Positions 24,198-36,106 are shown, counted from the stretch's first letter. The stretch is 64,000 bases of DNA from Melastoma dodecandrum (GCA_029817715.1 JARUPY010000190.1:2666001-2730000), one strand, 5' to 3'. Made by a program: numbers and translations. Notes: generated from the letters alone by a model not told the origin.

Positions 24198-24590
24198 GCA
24201 ACATACTAGCTATGCACTGTTCGATGGTTTGAGTCCCGCGAGTGCACGGGTAGCACAAGTAATAGAGTAATGAGTAAAAGTCGTTTACCCGGAGAATTAT
24301 TTTAGAAATATCCTAGCGATCAGCGGTAAACAATCGCGATGTAGTCAAATTAAGTAAAACAAGAGTTTAGGAAAATAAACTAACAAGGAACTAAACAGCA
24401 AAAAAATACGAGAATTAAAAATATGAGAAAAATCTAGGATCACAACTTCCCCCGATATTTCACGAGATAATTCTACCCACTCTTTATTATTAAACTATCC
24501 AAAAACTGTTTACTAACCTAAGATTCTCAGTCACTCTTATGCATCTTCCGACCTACACAAGAGAAATACCTAACCCTGCCAAACCCCCTA

Positions 24591-24650
24591 TATTCCTATG
24601 GGAATTAATAGTTGAATCAATATTCCTATGGGAATTAATAGTTGAATCAA
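24591..24650 (+). repeat. Perfect 30-bp tandem duplication
   Basis: Two identical copies, 24591-24620 and 24621-24650, each starting TATTCCTATGGGAATTAATA. Identity of the copies suggests a recent event. Confidence 0.9.
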
Positions 24651-25144
24651 GTTCATTAAGTTCCAATCTTAATCTGGCTACCTAAGAGAAGCACGTATAT
24701 TCCTATAGTACTTGTTTAATTAACTCGATTACTCGACGTTACCCTAGGCTATTTTATCCTCCTTCTAAACCTAAAATTCCCCTCCCGAGTTTAGATAGGT
24801 TAAGAAATCAATACGGATTATTGATCAGGCAACCGCAAGCATTAAACACAGAATAAAATAAATAAACGAAGTCTTAAACGCATTAAATCAAAGAGAGTCA
24901 AAAGTAATCCGGCTACATATCGGGTTCCGTCATAACCCTAGAACAAAAACTTAGTTTAACACGAGATTGACGAAAACCAGAAAATAAAAGTAAACCTCAT
25001 CCTAAGCAAAAACTAAGGAAACTAGAACTCCCTTATCGAAGCTCTTTATGTATTTAGGGTAAATCTCGAAAGATTAGAAATATTTTGGGTAAATCTCGAA
25101 ATTAGGAAATATTATAAAAAATATTCCAGGAAATCTTCTCACCT

Positions 25145-25284
25145 CGTGTGGCCGCACAAATCATTCTGTAGTGGGCTGCTTCGCTCGTGTGGCCGCACAA
25201 GATTCTCGTATCGCCGCACGAAACATTTTGCCCAAGTCTGCACCTTTTGTGTGGCCACATCAAGTCTTCGTATGGCCACACGAA
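25145..25284. repeat. Five near-palindromic 15-bp motifs in paired spacing
   Basis: Motifs close to CGTGTGGCCGCACGA begin at about 25145, 25186, 25207, 25247 and 25269. The gaps alternate (about 41, 21, 40, 22), so pairs recur with a period near 61 bp. The core TGTGGCCACA is a perfect palindrome in the fourth copy. Confidence 0.65.
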
Positions 25285-25879
25285 TGTTCCCGTCCAATGC
25301 TTCCCTTAACAACTTCTCATCCCGATCTTCTTTGCTTTCCTCCGTCAAGCTACCTTCTTACACACGATTTCCGCTTCATTTCGACCCCTTCACCTGCATT
25401 GAAAACCACATACTTCGAAAGTACCCATGCAACACGACTAAATCGAAAATAACATGCAAACTAACTATAAATGTAAATAAGTATCGGCTATCTAACATTA
25501 ATCAGGCTCGTAAATGAGACATATAACTCTAATTTCTTAGAGTTAACATACACATTCATGTTTAATTGGAACCTCACTTGTGCTTAAGAGTTTCCTTGTT
25601 TCACCAAATCTACGGGAATAATCATATATATATTTAGAGGGATGAACATGAAGTCTTCCGTGAAAACCCTTCTCATCAATTTATTACAACCACAAAGGAA
25701 AAGAATTTTTGTCGCTTTGTCTTTTTCTCCTACAACGAAGATCTTTGGGATTTCTCGCAATTTTTGATCAGAAGTTGAAAACAACGTCACTGGAAATCAT
25801 ATTCTAAGTTGAAACATAACACATCATCATCATGCAAATCTATTTACATAGTAAAACCATTTTGGGCTTTAATGATGGC

Positions 25880-26390
25880 AATGCCCATCATTGCGATGAC
25901 AGATGCAGTCGAAGGAGCATCGGTCGATGCAGGGCACGTCGAAGCAAGACACGTCGAAGTACGGACAAGGGTACCCGAAGTTTCAAGACTTAGCCAATTT
26001 TTTGTCGGAATTTCATCAAGACTTGGTCCAAGTAGATCGTGTGCAGGTAGTTGCAATAAAGCATGTGCAAAATGTGTCTAGTAGTTATGTTATCAGTTAC
26101 GTTAGCAGTTTTATTAGCGATTATCTTAATAGGATTAATTGTTAGAATAAATATGCAGTCAGTCTTCTGTAATAACACACTACAATCATTCAAAGACTCC
26201 GAAGGACTGCTTGGTTGTCTTCCTGTAACTTGTTTTCCAGAAATGGAAGTAAGGGTTCGTGTTCATGTGTTTTTGTTCTTGTTCTTTACATTACTGTCTA
26301 TTTAAAGTCTTGGCGACCACATTTCTTTAACTCTGCGTTAGTCCCCGTTATATCGCGACGTGTTTCGTCCGCAAACACAATAACAAGAAG
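25880..26390 (+). repeat. Copy 2 of the dispersed LTR-like repeat family
   Basis: Parallel to 15040-15530 in order and orientation: GTCGAAG-type repeats, CCGAAGGACTGCTTGGTTGTC region, TTGGCGACCACATTTC, then CGTTATATCGCGACGTGTTT and CGTCCGCAAAC. A short inverted copy of the last block lies at about 29480-29515. No coding domain is attached. Confidence 0.5.
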
Positions 26391-28602
26391 CATAAATGCA
26401 GACCTCGGAGATAAACAACAACGTTTTATATGGAATCTGTGAAGACCTGCAACAAACATCGTGTCCCTCTTATAAATCTAAGTTGAACCTGTTAGTGTGT
26501 GTACTTATGTGCCAATACACTTTATTGTATTTGTGGATAAATAATTAATAAAGGCAAGTATTTCTCATTGATTATTTTACTTTTCTGCACGTAAAAAATG
26601 ATAAAGTCCCATAGATTAATGAGTATACTAATATTAAATAGTCCATGATCGGATAGATGTTTAGAGAGGACATGGATATCTAGATCATCGCTGAGTATAA
26701 TTGAGGTCATGATAGACCGATGGATTATATATCTAAGTTATACTTAGAGGTACCCTGAGATTAGTGATACTGGACACGACCCTTTTAAGAGGATACCACA
26801 TATTAAACATCATTTATCAATTCTCTTTATGAACGAGTGTAACTGATCTTTTGACTTGAGACCTTCATTTATTTTATGCGTGGAGTTTGTGCAATTTGAC
26901 GTCGTTAAAAGCAGTCTTTAATCGGATTGTGAGTAATACGATTGTTGGGTGTGTGACAAAGCGTATAGAGAATAGTGTTGAGTCAATATATGATTCATCG
27001 CTCTTTTGGATTAGAGAGTTGACATCTACGCCACTTGATAGAGATATTAGTGACTCTAAAATCCATGGCCATGGGAGGAATGTTTTACATTTAAATGAGT
27101 CTATTATATCTTGGTAATTAAGTAAAACAATTAATTTAGTGATGATGTATTTTGCGCCAAATTAATTGGGATGTCGGTTAGATGACGAGATTGAATTACA
27201 CAGTATTCGGTTCATAGTGATTTATGATCATTATCCTAACACGTTGGGTAACTAAAAACTGTTGCTAGACGGTTACCTTAGTTTGTGTATAGACATTGCC
27301 TTCGTGTATAGGACCTAGAGGGTCGCACGCATAGCACGTCGACACGAACGTTATATTATTGATTATTTAGTGGATACTAAATTAATCAGTTTAATAATTC
27401 AGAATTAGAATTAATTGGATTATTAATTTATTCTGAAATATCGAAAGCAAAGAAAAATAAATAGACCGATATCGAATATGAATTTATTCGGGTCAATTTA
27501 TATTAAATAAAATGGTATAAAATAAAATCCGAGATATGTATTTAACAAAATAATGTTTAATTAAATTATATTAGTGCATATGTATAAAGTTGACTTCATG
27601 TAACGGTTAAAACTATTTTGCATTAATTAATTTAATATTTTTATTCCTATCAAACGAAAAGTGAAATTAATTTAAGGCATTTTCGAATTGTCATGAAAGA
27701 TGAAACGGAAAGGAGGCAATCAAGGCATTCGTTGTTTCATAAGGTAAATAGGAAGATCGGCAAAATAGGATATGAGGAAAAAGAGAGTAGTAATCGCCAA
27801 AAAGGATCACCGTGAGTGTCTCAATTTTTGCTTCCGATAATTAAAAAAAAAAATTTTCAGGCGATCCAAAAGACTAGCACTTACGGAATCGTCGAGAAGT
27901 TCGTGATCGCGTGCGCATGAATACCGCAAGAGGAGTTACACGTGGGGCTCTTGATCGTTCACTAAAGTTATTTAGTTTATCGGAATTCAGAGGTATGCTT
28001 TCCGAGTAAGTTCTTTTTATACGTACCATGAAATCAGATTATTTTAGGCCGAAAAACTCTTGTTTTACCTCTTCCTCTAAGTCAAATTCTTACAGCACCG
28101 TCATATTGCGTATCTACGGGAACGGTCGATGTCGGGGAGACTCTCTGTCCCAAATCTTCACAAAATCGACGACACGTGGTTTATCCTAAGAAAATGAGTA
28201 TAATTAGAGGCTAAAAACAACGGTCAACAAGGATATATCTCGACAACTTCGTAGAAATCCCACATAACTATTTGAACTAAAAAATTATTAAATAATATTT
28301 GATTTATATTATATAGTAGAATTTTTGGTACGATAGTTTTGGTGTGTAATAATTTTGCATGTAAGAACGCGAGGGGGAAGGATGTCAAAACCACGTTTCT
28401 TGGCAACCAATGATGTTAAAACACGGTGTGAATCCAACCAGACGAAAATTTCAACCACCTTTTCTCCCAAGACAATTTTGACGGCGACCCCGAGGGAGGG
28501 AAATTGACGAGGTGGTTGTCCGGAGGACCTGGACCCCACCATGGGTAATGAAGTGATAAAGGAAAGGAAAAACAAAAGTATATATCGGAAGGAAGGCCAC
28601 AG

Positions 28603-29034
28603 ATGCTAACCCAAATCGAAAGCATGGAAGAGCCTGGAAAGACTGTCAAGGGTAAGGGAGACGAGATCCACTACCGGGGAGTCAGGAAGAGGCCCTGGGG
28701 GAAGTACGCGGCCGAGATTCGTAACCCTACGAGGCGCGGCTCTCGCGTGTGGCTAGGGACTTTTGATTCAGCCGAGGACGCGGCTAGGGCTTACGATCGT
28801 GCTGCTTACCTGTTGAGGGGAGGGAACGCCATCCTAAACTTCCCGCTGGGTACTTCCCTCGTTGGTCTCTCGGAAGGGGATGCGGCCGGCGCTGGTGGCG
28901 ACAAGGGGGCTGGATCTTCCTCCTCTTCAAGCAGAGCGCAGGAGGTAGAGAAGGAGATCTTTGAGATTGAGTACTTGGATGACAAGGTTCTTGAGGATCT
29001 CCTCGATGACCAGGAGAGTAAGGGATATTGCTGA
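28603..29034 (+). CDS. AP2/ERF transcription factor, group IX (ERF95-98-like), 143 residues
   Basis: A single-exon nuclear ethylene-response factor. The AP2 domain covers about residues 24-82, with [38 protein letters not shown] and [11 protein letters not shown], including the residues that contact the GCC box. A serine run follows. The C-terminus holds the EDLL activation motif ([19 protein letters not shown]), typical of small group IX factors acting in jasmonate and ethylene defence responses. The first ATG is at 28603; a second in-frame ATG at 28624 (MEEPGK) fits the short family N-terminus equally well. A TATA-like TATATA at 28579-28584 is too close to the first ATG to serve it, so either the second ATG is used or the upstream TATA near 28303-28318 is. 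No lesion is seen. Confidence 0.93.
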   Translation: MLTQIESMEEPGKTVKGKGDEIHYRGVRKRPWGKYAAEIRNPTRRGSRVWLGTFDSAEDAARAYDRAAYLLRGGNAILNFPLGTSLVGLSEGDAAGAGGDKGAGSSSSSSRAQEVEKEIFEIEYLDDKVLEDLLDDQESKGYC

Positions 29035-29479
29035 TTTTAGGCGATCCAGTGAGTGAGTTAGTGACGAGGGTTTCCTGGTGTCATTGCGATGTCCGTTGTC
29101 GACCACGAAAGATGTGTATCAAACCTGAATTTCGACCAATGTCAGTCCCTAGACAAAATCAAATCATAGTGCCGTATTTCGTCGGTCCGTTGTGTCCATC
29201 GAAAGGGGTAGATAAGAAGCTCGTAGCATCGGCTGGGGCGTCGTTCCATGCTGCTGCATCTTCATTGTATTTAGACCTCTTCTGTTACTGGAATATAGTT
29301 TGGAGATTGTATGGAACATGTATCATGCCCATGTTGTCTATTGCTAATCGAAGTTGTAACCCTAGATTCGGCATGACACATCGGTGAATACAACCAGACA
29401 ATCGGGAACGAGAATTTCCATGAATGAATGACGTGACACGGAAAAGGTGAGGCTTTAAAACAGAAGCTTGACCAAGTTT

Positions 29480-29515
29480 CTACGGACGAAACACGTCGCG
29501 ATATAACGGGGACTC
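29480..29515 (-). repeat. Inverted fragment of the dispersed LTR-like repeat
   Basis: The minus strand reads CCCCGTTATATCGCGACG and continues GTTTCGTCCG, nearly identical to about 26345-26380 on the plus strand. Only this block is shared. Confidence 0.55.
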
Positions 29516-30491
29516 TTGCCTTCTATTTATAAAGAATCTTCAATGATAGTTATTCTTCATCCTTCAACATTCACGGTTATCTTCAATTAAACGGTTATTC
29601 TTCGTCCTTTAACTTCCATTCGGCGGTTATCTTCAATTAGTGCACCTTCAAGATTATCCATAAAATTAGATTGTGTTAGTCCACTAATTTGTCCTGATCA
29701 ACTTGGTTAGATTTTTTTGACATGGGAGAATCCTCTATATTAGTTTCTGTTCATGGAGAATCCTTCTAGATTAAATTTTCTCCACTGATTATATTTTACC
29801 ATATATTTTTTTACTGTAGAATAATTTGACAAATTATATATTTCTTGAATCAACTTAACTATTATATTTGTCAATTGTGCTTTACTCAAATCACAATCGA
29901 TAGCCCAAAATTATATGGTTTAAATACCAAGTGACTTCGAGATGTAGATAGCATTGGCGACATGCACGAAACTGGATCACAATATAAGTTGATGGATCAA
30001 TGACTGGAAAGACACGACTTCGACTGGCAGCTGCTTAGATGACAGTGAAAACACAACGTGGTTTTCAAGAGATACATCGACATCGACATCTTAAGATGGC
30101 AATGGCACTGATGCAAAATGCCATCCGAGGCTCCATTCATGTGCTAGTTTAGCCTATATAAAAAGTCTTGTTCCCAACTTTTAGCTGCTCAGGTGAAGTG
30201 ATTCGAGGTTTAATCAGAAAAAGCAAAGGATTGGCTTTCACGGCTAAGAGGACGGAGAGGATGCCGAGAGGAAATGAATGATACGAAGCTACCGTGTATC
30301 AAAATGACGTAGCGGGTAGATTTTGTATGCACAAGTTGGATCAACACCTTTAAGAATGACGAAACACAGACGATCAAATCATCTGGTTAGTAGGGCAACA
30401 ACCGCAACCATCTGTCGAGTCTCATCCCCAAAACAAACCAACCAAGAAGCATTCACAAGGTTGATGGTCGTGGCGACTTAGCATTAGGTTG

Positions 30492-30508
30492 CCCCCCCCC
30501 CCCCCCCC
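30492..30508 (+). repeat. Homopolymer of 17 C
   Basis: Seventeen consecutive cytosines. Length may vary or be misread in sequencing. Confidence 0.85.
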
Positions 30509-31914
30509 GACATCGACCAAACTATTTTCTCGCAAAGAATATCAGTGAAGGAAAGCCGAAAACAAAAGAAGAAGAAGAAGAAGAAGGAAAAAGTGTCTCT
30601 TACCCGGTTGGAGATGCCATGGCGACGACTGTCTCCAAACCTAAGACCGACCCCAAAGCCACAAACAACATTACAATATATAACAAAAAGGATGTCTAGA
30701 AAGAAGTGGAGGCGGCCCGATGGCTTTCTTCCACGCGTTTGTTATGTTTGAAAAGTGGATGGTATCTAAAATTTGATAAGAAATTCTAAGTTTGGGGCTG
30801 CCGTCTAAGGCCGATGGCTGATCTTTATATATATTAAATAAAGGAAATATTTTAGCATGATCTGTAATTCGATTTTGGGTTCAAATTTTGGTAACAGGAT
30901 GATATCTTTCTTTCCTTGGCAACTACTTTGAAACATCCGATAGCCAATTCACCTAACCCCATGTTTTCCTATTGAATGACCATTCTTTTGGACTTTGAAT
31001 GGTTTATGGGTGAATTTTGCACATTCTTACAGTGGATCCATACAGCTAGCTAGCTTACGTTGTCTCGCAGGGAAAGAGCAGGTAAGAGTAAGACTGATGG
31101 TAGAGTTTGTTCCGAATCAAGAAGGCCATGTGAACATCAGAATTGGAAACACAACGGCAGCTCCGGATCGGCAGATGGCTTAATTTAACTCGTGACTTTT
31201 CCAATCTCTTTTGGCTTGGTTTTGATGGTCAAGAGATTATTCAAAAGGTGATTTCATGGAGGCTAACGGCGGAATTGATTAGGTGAGAAATTTAAAATCA
31301 GATCCGGGAAATCGAATTAAAATTAATCTGGGGAGGAGGCAATAATTAAATGAAACTAGTTAGAGATGAGAAAATGTCATCCACAAAACCCCCCCAAATT
31401 TTACTCATTCTATAATTTTTTTTTAAATGAACTTTTAATAAATATGTTAGTATACTTTTCTTTCTACGTGGGTATATAATTACGTATCAGGATAATCTTC
31501 TCAAATAAATCAAGTGTGTTTTAAATTTTTATTACATATAACTTAGTATGATTCATATTCTCGACTCGAAATAAACCCGAGGAACCTAAAACTTAAATAT
31601 GATGGAACGTAAAATACTAAAATAACCTAAATCACATTGCAAAGCATAAAAAAACCCCTAGACTCATATCATATTCCTAAGTAAGTAGATCCGAATAACC
31701 CCTTCATTTAAAAATGTTTTAAATCCAAACCCACCCCACTTCCAAAACACAGAGACTAAGACTTAGAAGACTCAGACTCGGACACTTTCCTGGAGGGCTG
31801 CAAAGGTGGAAAGAAGGTTGAGAGAAAAGACACCTCCCTCCCCCCGAAGACACCTCCACCCCTGGATTTGCTCCCCCAAAAATCTTTGTGCTTTAGGAAA
31901 GAGTAAAAAGCAAG

Positions 31915-34369
31915 ATGGGTTTTTTCTCCTTCCTTGGCCGTCTCCTATTCGCTTCCTTCTTCATCCTCTCCGCCTGGCAGATGTGAGTTTTTGTCCGACC
32001 TAAACAAAGTCCACCCCCCCCGGCTTTTTCAAATTTTAGATCCCGATTGATTCTTTGGGATCAGGGTTTTATTGTTAGGTTTTGTGGGTTCGCATGTCTC
32101 CCTTTAGTTCTGGGTTTTTCGAGATGGGTTCGGGGTATTTTGTGGGGTTGTGGTGTGAGTTGGCTTCGCTGTGCTGGGTAATTCATGGATCTGCATGCGT
32201 CGAAGTAGATCTTGATTTTTGTTCGCACTGGTGTTTTTGGGTTCCGTGCTTTGTTCAGGGGCCGTGGAAAGTTTGTAACTTTTCTTATGGGATGGGCTGC
32301 GACACCCGATTTTACTGAGTAGGGAGTAGTGGACTCGCTGCACATGCTGTGTTTTTGGGGTCGTCTGGCTGTTTGGATATTTTCCTTTTGGCTACTGGTG
32401 AAGTGGGGTATACTTGTTTAGGTAGTGTTTTGTGTGGTCCAGTGCGGATTATCTGAACTTTCATCCCATTATTGAGGTTGAGGAACAAGACCGGATAGGT
32501 CTGGTTGTGCATTTGTTGTTTTTTTTTTCTGGGGAGGTGAATATGAAGAGTCATAATTTACCTTTTGAATGTTAGCTTATTGTAATGTGCTATGCTTTTA
32601 AGAGTTTCTCATGACCATTATTCTGAGTGAAATAGCTTCAGGTTGGATACATTGCATATAACCTCAGTTTTTTGTCGGGATTACTTTCATCTGGTGAAAC
32701 AACTGATGTGCAATGAGATGAATTCACCCAAGGAGGATAAATGCGTACATGACGAACGGTGTTATAGTTGGGATGTCGACTTACGCTTTGGCTTGTTGAT
32801 TAGGTGGATTGAGCGCTTTGATAGAAGCTTCTTTCCACCTTAATGTCTTCTTTTCCTTTATTTGAAAAATTGGTGCTCTTAGCTTCAGGTCTGCTGTTGT
32901 ATACTTTTTCGTTACTGAGACTCGCCTGCATATCATTTCTGACATTTGTGCATGCCCTGTTTGCTTGTTCTGCACACCTTGTGCCTCAGAGAATATTCTT
33001 GTTTTCAAATGGCTGACGCTTTTGTATCCAAAGTATTATGTTATTTATTAGAGTGATATGAGGAGGGGTGTGGTTCTGGGAACTTTTGGTTGGATATGCA
33101 TGGGTTTTGGGAGAATCTTTCCTGTTGGATGTATCAATATGGTCTTATGAGTTTTTTAAATTTGTGAAATGGAGCTGTTATAGGACTAGAATATTACTGA
33201 GTATTTACTTAGCCATGATCCCGAAGGACAAGTTGAGAATGCATTTCAGAGTGAAGTACCTGTTATATTTTCGAGTATAGTCAATTTAAAAACTTCTCTA
33301 CACAATATTGTTTTGTGAAAGCTAGCAAATGACATTACTGTTCAATAACCTTCCTTCCAGATCCTTGCGGCTATTTATATTTTTCATATTAGTCGAAGTG
33401 AAGATATATTTTGAGTAGTCGCTTTGTCAGGGTTTTACATCACATTGTTTAACTAATCTGCATGGATAGGCCAGACACCAGGCTGAATCCAATTCAAAAT
33501 GTTCCTAGCTATTCCGTTGAATTCGTGTTTTATATCAGCAGTCATTTGCATGTGAAGTTTTCGTTGTTGAGGGTCCTCACTGTAACAGTTCTCTGTCTTC
33601 ACTCAAGATTTTTTTTTTCTCAAGGAATTCTATATTGGATCGTTATTGATAATTTCCTGAAAAAGGCTCTGCTCCATGTTTTCCTTCTTGTAAATGTGCA
33701 GGTACAATGATTTTGGTGTTGATGGTGGTCCTGCGGCCAAGGAGTTACGCCCTAAGTTAGACCTCGCACTGAAGCATCTGTCTGCCAAAATAGGGGTGGC
33801 AGTTCCACACGTAGACGTGAGTCCTAGTTGTATATTTACAACTGAAATTGTCCATCCTAAGTAATACCTTACTTTTCCTAGTGTCCTAACCAGTACTTCC
33901 ATTTTGCAGATTAGGCAGGTGGTCGCAACTATTATTGGCTTGAAGGGCCTCGGGGGCATCTTGTTTCTATTTGGCTCCCAGTTTGGCGCCTCTCTCTTGG
34001 TTGGGTTCCAATTATGCTCTTCTCTGTTCCTTTTTTTCCACCAGGTTCTCACTATATCTCCTTTGATGTGGCCGTGGTATCTGTAGCTCCTCCAATTAGC
34101 GTTAACGACTCCAATTTTGCACGACTTCTACAACTATGAGCCCAACAACCCCGTGTTCGAGGCACTTCTCAATGATTTCACCAGGGTAAGTGATTTCTGC
34201 CCCTGTGGAAGCGTTTTTGGAGTAAGGAGACATAAATGCCGAACTGTAAGCTTTCTGTTTTTCACAGAGCATGGCGTTTTTTGGGGCACTGCTGTTCTTC
34301 ATTGGAATGAAGAACTCCATCCCAAGGAGGCAACTGAAGAAGAAGGCTCTGAAAGCCAAAGCTTCCTAG
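31915..34369 (+). CDS. HR-like lesion-inducer (HRLI) membrane protein, 5 exons, 157 residues
   Basis: A small multispanning membrane protein of the plant HRLI family (DoxX/SURF4-like), named because overexpression caused cell-death-like lesions in tobacco; its biochemical role is unknown. Exons: 31915-31982, 33702-33816, 33910-33999, 34087-34185, 34268-34369 (474 bp, phases 2, 0, 0, 0). The N-terminus MGFFSFLGRLLFASFFILSA is a hydrophobic segment conserved in the family. GGPAAKELRPKLDL follows, then GLKGLGGILFLFGSQFGASL, LTTPILHDFYNY and FFGALLFFIGMKNSIPRRQL, with a basic lysine-rich tail. Intron 1 is about 1.7 kb. A stop seen if intron 3 is read through is intronic and not a lesion. Confidence 0.92.
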
Positions 34370-34844
34370 ACACGGTCGACGGCGAATGGGCAGTTTGTTA
34401 CCAAGTGTTACTTAGGTCATAGCAAGTTTTGCATCATCATCATCATCCCCATTGTTGTTGTTCCATGTGTTGAAACAAACAACTTTGGTACTTCCCATCT
34501 TCCTGATTTGCCATCCCAGGAGTTTGTTTTACTTTTTGGGTTCTCCCAATTAGAGATGGGTGATCCCTTTCGCATGCCAATTTGGCTGGTCTGTCGGCTA
34601 AACAGTTCATCTAGAAACAGTTGTTTTAGAGGTATTGTTCAATCCGGGTCTTCCTGGGATTTCTCTGCAGCATTTTTGCTTGAAGATCTCAATCATGCTT
34701 CATTGCAACATGATGGATCAATCACTGCTGATCGATCATGAGAACAATCAAAATTATTACAATACCGATTCCACCTCTGCCAGATGCAACAACAGTTTGT
34801 TCAATGATACTAACGGTTTGCCTTAAGTCAGACACGACCTAGAT
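34370..34844 (+). other. HRLI 3' flank
   Basis: Contains a CAT triplet run near 34431-34444 and otherwise unremarkable 3' flanking sequence. No gene is seen. Confidence 0.4.
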
Positions 34845-35108
34845 CTACATATTGCTCCGGCCAGCCGACAGAGCGGTGGCGGCAACCACGACCCTCCTCT
34901 CCATCCCGAGCATGTCGCATGCCTCCTTGTACAGCCCCTTCCTCAGCTCAGCATAAACCCCGCCGTCCCATTTCCTCTTCCCGAGCTCGGCGGCCTTCTC
35001 CTCCGCACGCTTCCTAGCCTCGTCCCCCGCAAAGCCAGTTCCCTCAGCCCCTTCCTCCCGCCGACCCTCTGCCTTCTCCCTCAGCACGGCCTCGCAGTAG
35101 TCAGGCAT
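34845..35108 (-). CDS. Small GC-rich hypothetical protein, 87 residues
   Basis: A complete open frame on the minus strand with an in-frame stop just upstream of its ATG. It is strikingly GC-rich within AT-rich surroundings, which suggests real coding constraint. The product starts MPDYCEAVLREKAEGRREEG, is rich in Glu, Lys, Arg and Ala through the middle (charged helix-like), and ends with GLYKEACDMLGMERRVVVAA and a short tail. I do not recognise the family. It could be a small intact gene, or the surviving last exon of a larger one, since coding-like sequence stops abruptly upstream at about 35110. No TATA box was identified. Confidence 0.5.
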   Translation of the reverse strand: MPDYCEAVLREKAEGRREEGAEGTGFAGDEARKRAEEKAAELGKRKWDGGVYAELRKGLYKEACDMLGMERRVVVAATALSAGRSNM

Positions 35109-35548
35109 ATGTAGGAACTTTCATGAAAAGAAGGGTCGACTGCCAATTGGATCGCAATGGACCTAAGTTAAAAAAACTTTAAAAAGTTTCTTCTTTTAAG
35201 ATCGATCGGAAAATGATTCATGATCGACTGAACTATAAAAATTCGAAAAAAAAATACTTTTCTTCTTTTATGGTTTACCGCGAAATCGGTCGCGGTGCTG
35301 AAAAAAGGAACGTGCACGATATCTTCCATGTAGCATTTTAGGGTGCAGTGTTTGTTCCGTAGGAGAATTTGGGAGGTTGCATTTCAAGGAAATGATGTTA
35401 AGAAACTATGAATCCCGAACCAAGAGAAGTCCCCTCACTCCCCTTTAAAACCACTCTCGGTTTCTCAGTCCCACGTGGAGAAGAAACCTCCAAACCAACC
35501 ACCCAAATTGACCCTTCACGAGTGGTTGTCGTTGATGATGATGATTGA
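35109..35548. other. Intergenic DNA before the TRIM-like element
   Basis: No gene. It has a GAT triplet run at about 35534-35545, immediately before the repeat. Confidence 0.4.
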
Positions 35549-35850
35549 TGTTGGATAGTCCCATACCGAATAGAAAAGGCCTGGGCCAACGCCTTAAATA
35601 GAGTTGGGACCCTCCACCTAATTGCTAGCTTTTAGGTAAAGGGGTACCCCGACACGATTTATAACATGGTATCAGAGCCAGATTCGTCCTGTCGGACAAA
35701 AATTCCGAACGAGGGCGCCCGACCCCCGGACAAATCCGAGGTGTTGGGATAGTCCCACACCGGATAGAAAAGGCCTGGGCCAACGCCTTAAATAGAGTTG
35801 GGATTCTTCACCTAATTGCTAGCTTTTAAACCCTCTTGCTATTTGTAACA
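35549..35850 (+). mobile_element. TRIM-like miniature LTR retrotransposon
   Basis: Two direct repeats share TGTTGG(G)ATAGTCCC, GGCCTGGGCCAACGCCTTAA and ACCTAATTGCTAGCTTTTA: 35549-35666 and 35742 to about 35850. Directly after the first copy, which ends ATAACA, is the initiator-tRNA primer-binding motif TGGTATCAGAGCC (35667-35679). The internal region is only about 75 bp. This layout is that of terminal-repeat retrotransposons in miniature. The second repeat is shortened or diverged near its end. No matching target duplication was seen, so the ends may have been altered by recombination. Confidence 0.7.
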
Positions 35851-35911
35851 TTCCAGTCTCTTTCATCTGCTTCCTTGATGTCCAGGCAGAACTAGGGTTG
35901 AAACAACTTGT

Positions 35912-36106
35912 ATGGATCCTGGTGGCGTTTCCCCGTTTGCTATGACCGCGGAAGAGCTCGAACAGGAAGCTTCCGAGCGGTTGAACATGGCGGGTCTGAT
36001 CGTAGAAGTTTCGCCGGAAACTATTACCAAGCAAATAGATAGCTGTGTTGGATTAGGGCAGACATTTTCTCTTCAATGGTTGGACTTCAGATTGGATGGC
36101 CCTTAA
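35912..36106 (+). CDS. Short hypothetical open frame, 64 residues
   Basis: A frame starting MDPGGVSPFAMTAEELEQEA and ending in TAA at 36106. The first 50 codons look coding-like, with acidic and amphipathic character, and sit just after the TRIM-like element. I do not recognise it. It may be a first exon whose continuation lies beyond a splice site, or a relic. No supporting neighbour was found. Confidence 0.25.
   Translation: MDPGGVSPFAMTAEELEQEASERLNMAGLIVEVSPETITKQIDSCVGLGQTFSLQWLDFRLDGP

Larger units (their letters stand above)
22959..28602. other. Repeat-rich intergenic DNA, no gene seen
   Basis: Contains a minisatellite (about 23974-24197), a 30-bp tandem duplication (24591-24650), a cluster of near-palindromes (25145-25284) and an LTR-like repeat (25880-26390). 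From about 26440 to 27500 the sequence looks like old noncoding mobile DNA, but no domain is recognisable. The last few hundred bases are the ERF upstream region, with a TATA-like stretch near 28303-28318. Confidence 0.45.
29035..31914. other. Intergenic DNA between ERF and HRLI genes
   Basis: The ERF 3' flank comes first. An inverted fragment of the dispersed LTR-like repeat lies at about 29480-29515. A tract of 17 cytosines is at 30492-30508. A short open stretch at 31070-31183 (ending GHVNIRIGNTTAAPDRQMA then stop) looks coding-like but is too short to assign. The last 200 bases are the HRLI 5' leader. Confidence 0.4.

Noticed and set aside
25171..25517. Coding frames across the near-palindrome cluster
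   Set aside because: Overlapping frames on both strands arise from the repeats; no start context or family features.
34078..34086. Premature stop in the HRLI gene
   Set aside because: It lies in intron 3 (34000-34086); the spliced frame continues without a stop.
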